DNA of 7,721 nucleotides from Chitinivibrionales bacterium (lineage in GTDB: Bacteria > Fibrobacterota > Chitinivibrionia > Chitinivibrionales > FEN-1185). The stretch covers positions 1-7,721 of the forward strand of contig JAQUMP010000148.1 of NCBI GenBank assembly GCA_028718065.1, in the 5' to 3' direction. The notes beneath the pieces were generated by a model that did no database searches, was not told where the DNA came from, and saw only the letters and a program-made list of their open reading frames with translations. Shown piece after piece: positions 7,601-7,721 of the stretch. Both the position numbers and the translations under genes were made by a program. Numbering within the stretch: position 1 is the stretch's first letter; the number at the start of each line of letters is the position of its first letter.

Positions 7601-7715
7601 TCAAGGCAATTGCAGGCATGGCGAGCGCTTTGGCGCGGCGCACTAATTCTTTTACCGTACAAACACCGGCATGAAACGAAAATACGGAGTGGTTGTGCAG
7701 TGCGACAAAAGACAT
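4578..7715 (-). CDS. dnaE2: Error-prone DNA polymerase III alpha subunit, DnaE2/ImuC type
   Basis: A 1045-residue C-family polymerase, expected to synthesise across damaged DNA with low fidelity. Order: N-terminal PHP domain ('L-H-N-H-S' at 6-10, 'A-L-T-D-T-N' at 37-42), palm with R-G-S-A-A-N-S (334-340), P-D-A-D-L-D-F (372-378) supplying D373 and D375, K-F-D-I-L-G (511-516) supplying D513, fingers with 'F-S-F-C-K-S-H-S-A-S-Y-A' (713-724), a helix-hairpin-helix region near 795-845 and an OB fold at about 933-1010. It ends soon after the OB fold, with no tau-binding domain, and is shorter than replicative DnaE1 (about 1160). Both points favour DnaE2. Several PHP metal ligands are replaced. No perfect clamp motif is seen; G-G-E-L-F (865-869) is only a weak candidate. 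The ATG at 7715 fits the family start, but only six bases precede it, so its SD and any LexA box are outside the window. It overlaps imuB. Confidence 0.93.
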   Translation of the reverse strand: MSFVALHNHSVFSFHAGVCTVKELVRRAKALAMPAIALTDTNRMSGLIRFYTECREQKIKPILGVELTEPKNSCDSIVLLAKNAEGYGDLCEIITARHIHADTFTFATIFSKPWPNLFFITATPDLLRLLSGMPNRGSVYGELINNSVPTRQQSKRLEVVARELQIPLVVSGNSFFLDREQWDTHKILVAIGLNSTLSRLRPQEYTPQNAFLKSHQEMQRLFPQHAEAIKNSALIADQCNVELNVGSWIMPQISAPGNQTPSQYLRKLALRGLEKNYGGKPTYERARQIQSMELDVIDKLGYPSYFLIVKDIRDWANATLRTAYRKPTDCTILRGSAANSITFFNLGVSDLDPIRYDLYFQRFLNEDRASPPDADLDFGWDERERALEYLVNKWGRDRVAITCTTNHFRRRAAFREVGKVFGYSEEQLTEILKSHKTISRRIEDDEIAHLLRLSAAITGKPRFLGQHPGGVLITNQPIRRHVACEYSGGERNRIITQIDMHNGIDELGLIKFDILGNGSLSVLRDTLAQLMQQGLPDPNVADLNKCYNDPAVRALMRKGRTKGIFYIESPAQTRLNKKAQAETFEEITITSSLVRPAGAAYTRVFVERHRKSKLGIFDWEYLHPSLAPILKESHDVCAFQEDVTKICHQVAGLSYKDADKIRKLMNSQHDGLLTDDEYAQTAGRFMDGCRRVSGLTQPQALMLWERVSSFTGFSFCKSHSASYAQLSFKCTYLKAHYPAQFLAAVISNNHGFYSRDVYLDEARRWGLRILPMSINESRIAYWGKHTWIRPGFMHISRIGQKSLTALMAARERCGPFRNLADFVKRVPMQKKEIESLILVGALDGFGLTQPQSLFLLDDIYKRCGGGELFAASGRPSADHGYAVIDDYSHAEKCFNELRLLGYMISGDILEILDLHPASRNAVAADQIHAFSGRRVKVFGRMITNRPHTVEGGRSMLFVTLEDKTESLDVVVWPDIYQKYCDVLLEPGPFEIWGRVSEEWGAFTLEADRISAAGWSPAQVDFEKASQRLQRSFTKDYTYADLRAAA
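4611..4616 (-). promoter_or_regulatory. Shine-Dalgarno site deciding the imuB start
   Basis: AAGGAT on the minus strand, 7-8 bases before the ATG at 4603 and inside the last codons of dnaE2. It favours this ATG over the in-frame ATG at 4654 and means ribosomes finishing dnaE2 pass directly over the imuB start, so the two products are probably made together. Confidence 0.75.
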
Positions 7716-7721
7716 GGTTAG

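Noticed and set aside
7161..7646. 161-residue open frame on the plus strand antisense to dnaE2
   Set aside because: It is a shadow of the conserved PHP-domain coding sequence with no independent support.
4578..7715. Replicative DnaE1
   Set aside because: The length, the ending shortly after the OB fold, the degenerate PHP site and the overlap with an ImuB-like gene favour DnaE2, although the rest of the genome is needed to exclude it fully.

Overview
The window is bacterial DNA with compact, mostly touching genes, clear Shine-Dalgarno sites and no RNA genes, CRISPR array or insertion sequence that I can see. I cannot name the phylum with confidence. SD-led genes, a dnaE2/imuB-type mutasome and several toxin-antitoxin and Fic genes would fit many Gram-negative free-living or host-associated bacteria. 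Base composition is uneven. The two polymerase genes (about 3420-7715) and the body of the DUF72 gene are visibly GC-rich, while the toxin-antitoxin block (1-1174), the fic gene (2173-3273) and the short spacers are AT-rich. This suggests AT-rich accessory genes set among older GC-rich ones.

Region 1 (1-1174, plus strand) holds two type II toxin-antitoxin operons in a row. The first is an AbrB/MazE-fold antitoxin overlapping a PIN-domain VapC ribonuclease and looks intact. The second is an intact small antitoxin of the 'putative addiction module component' type, followed one base later by a ParE/RelE-type toxin gene. That toxin gene has lost its middle and its reading frame, leaving an orphan antitoxin.

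Region 2 (1171-3273, minus strand) holds a class II Fic protein (probable AMP transferase with its own inhibitory helix) followed 24 bases later by a DUF72 (YecE-like) protein. They are probably co-transcribed from the 148-base spacer 3274-3421. The DUF72 gene converges on the toxin remnant so tightly that the two stop codons overlap.

Region 3 (3422-7715, minus strand) is the most interesting part: an error-prone DnaE2-type polymerase III alpha subunit followed, with a 26-base overlap, by a Y-family polymerase homologue. In the Y-family protein, a gap-free comparison with archaeal Dpo4 places Arg, Gly and Ser at the three catalytic carboxylate positions. It keeps a perfect beta-clamp binding motif (QLSLF) near the C-terminus. 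This is the hallmark of ImuB, the non-catalytic clamp adaptor of the mutasome. DnaE2 keeps its polymerase aspartates, but several metal ligands of its PHP proofreading domain are replaced. Together they would form a translesion, mutagenic replication pair: ImuB recruits, DnaE2 synthesises. The gene order (dnaE2 first, no imuA between) and the short ImuB C-terminus differ from the commonly described imuA-imuB-dnaE2 cassette. Any imuA or LexA operator would lie beyond the right edge.
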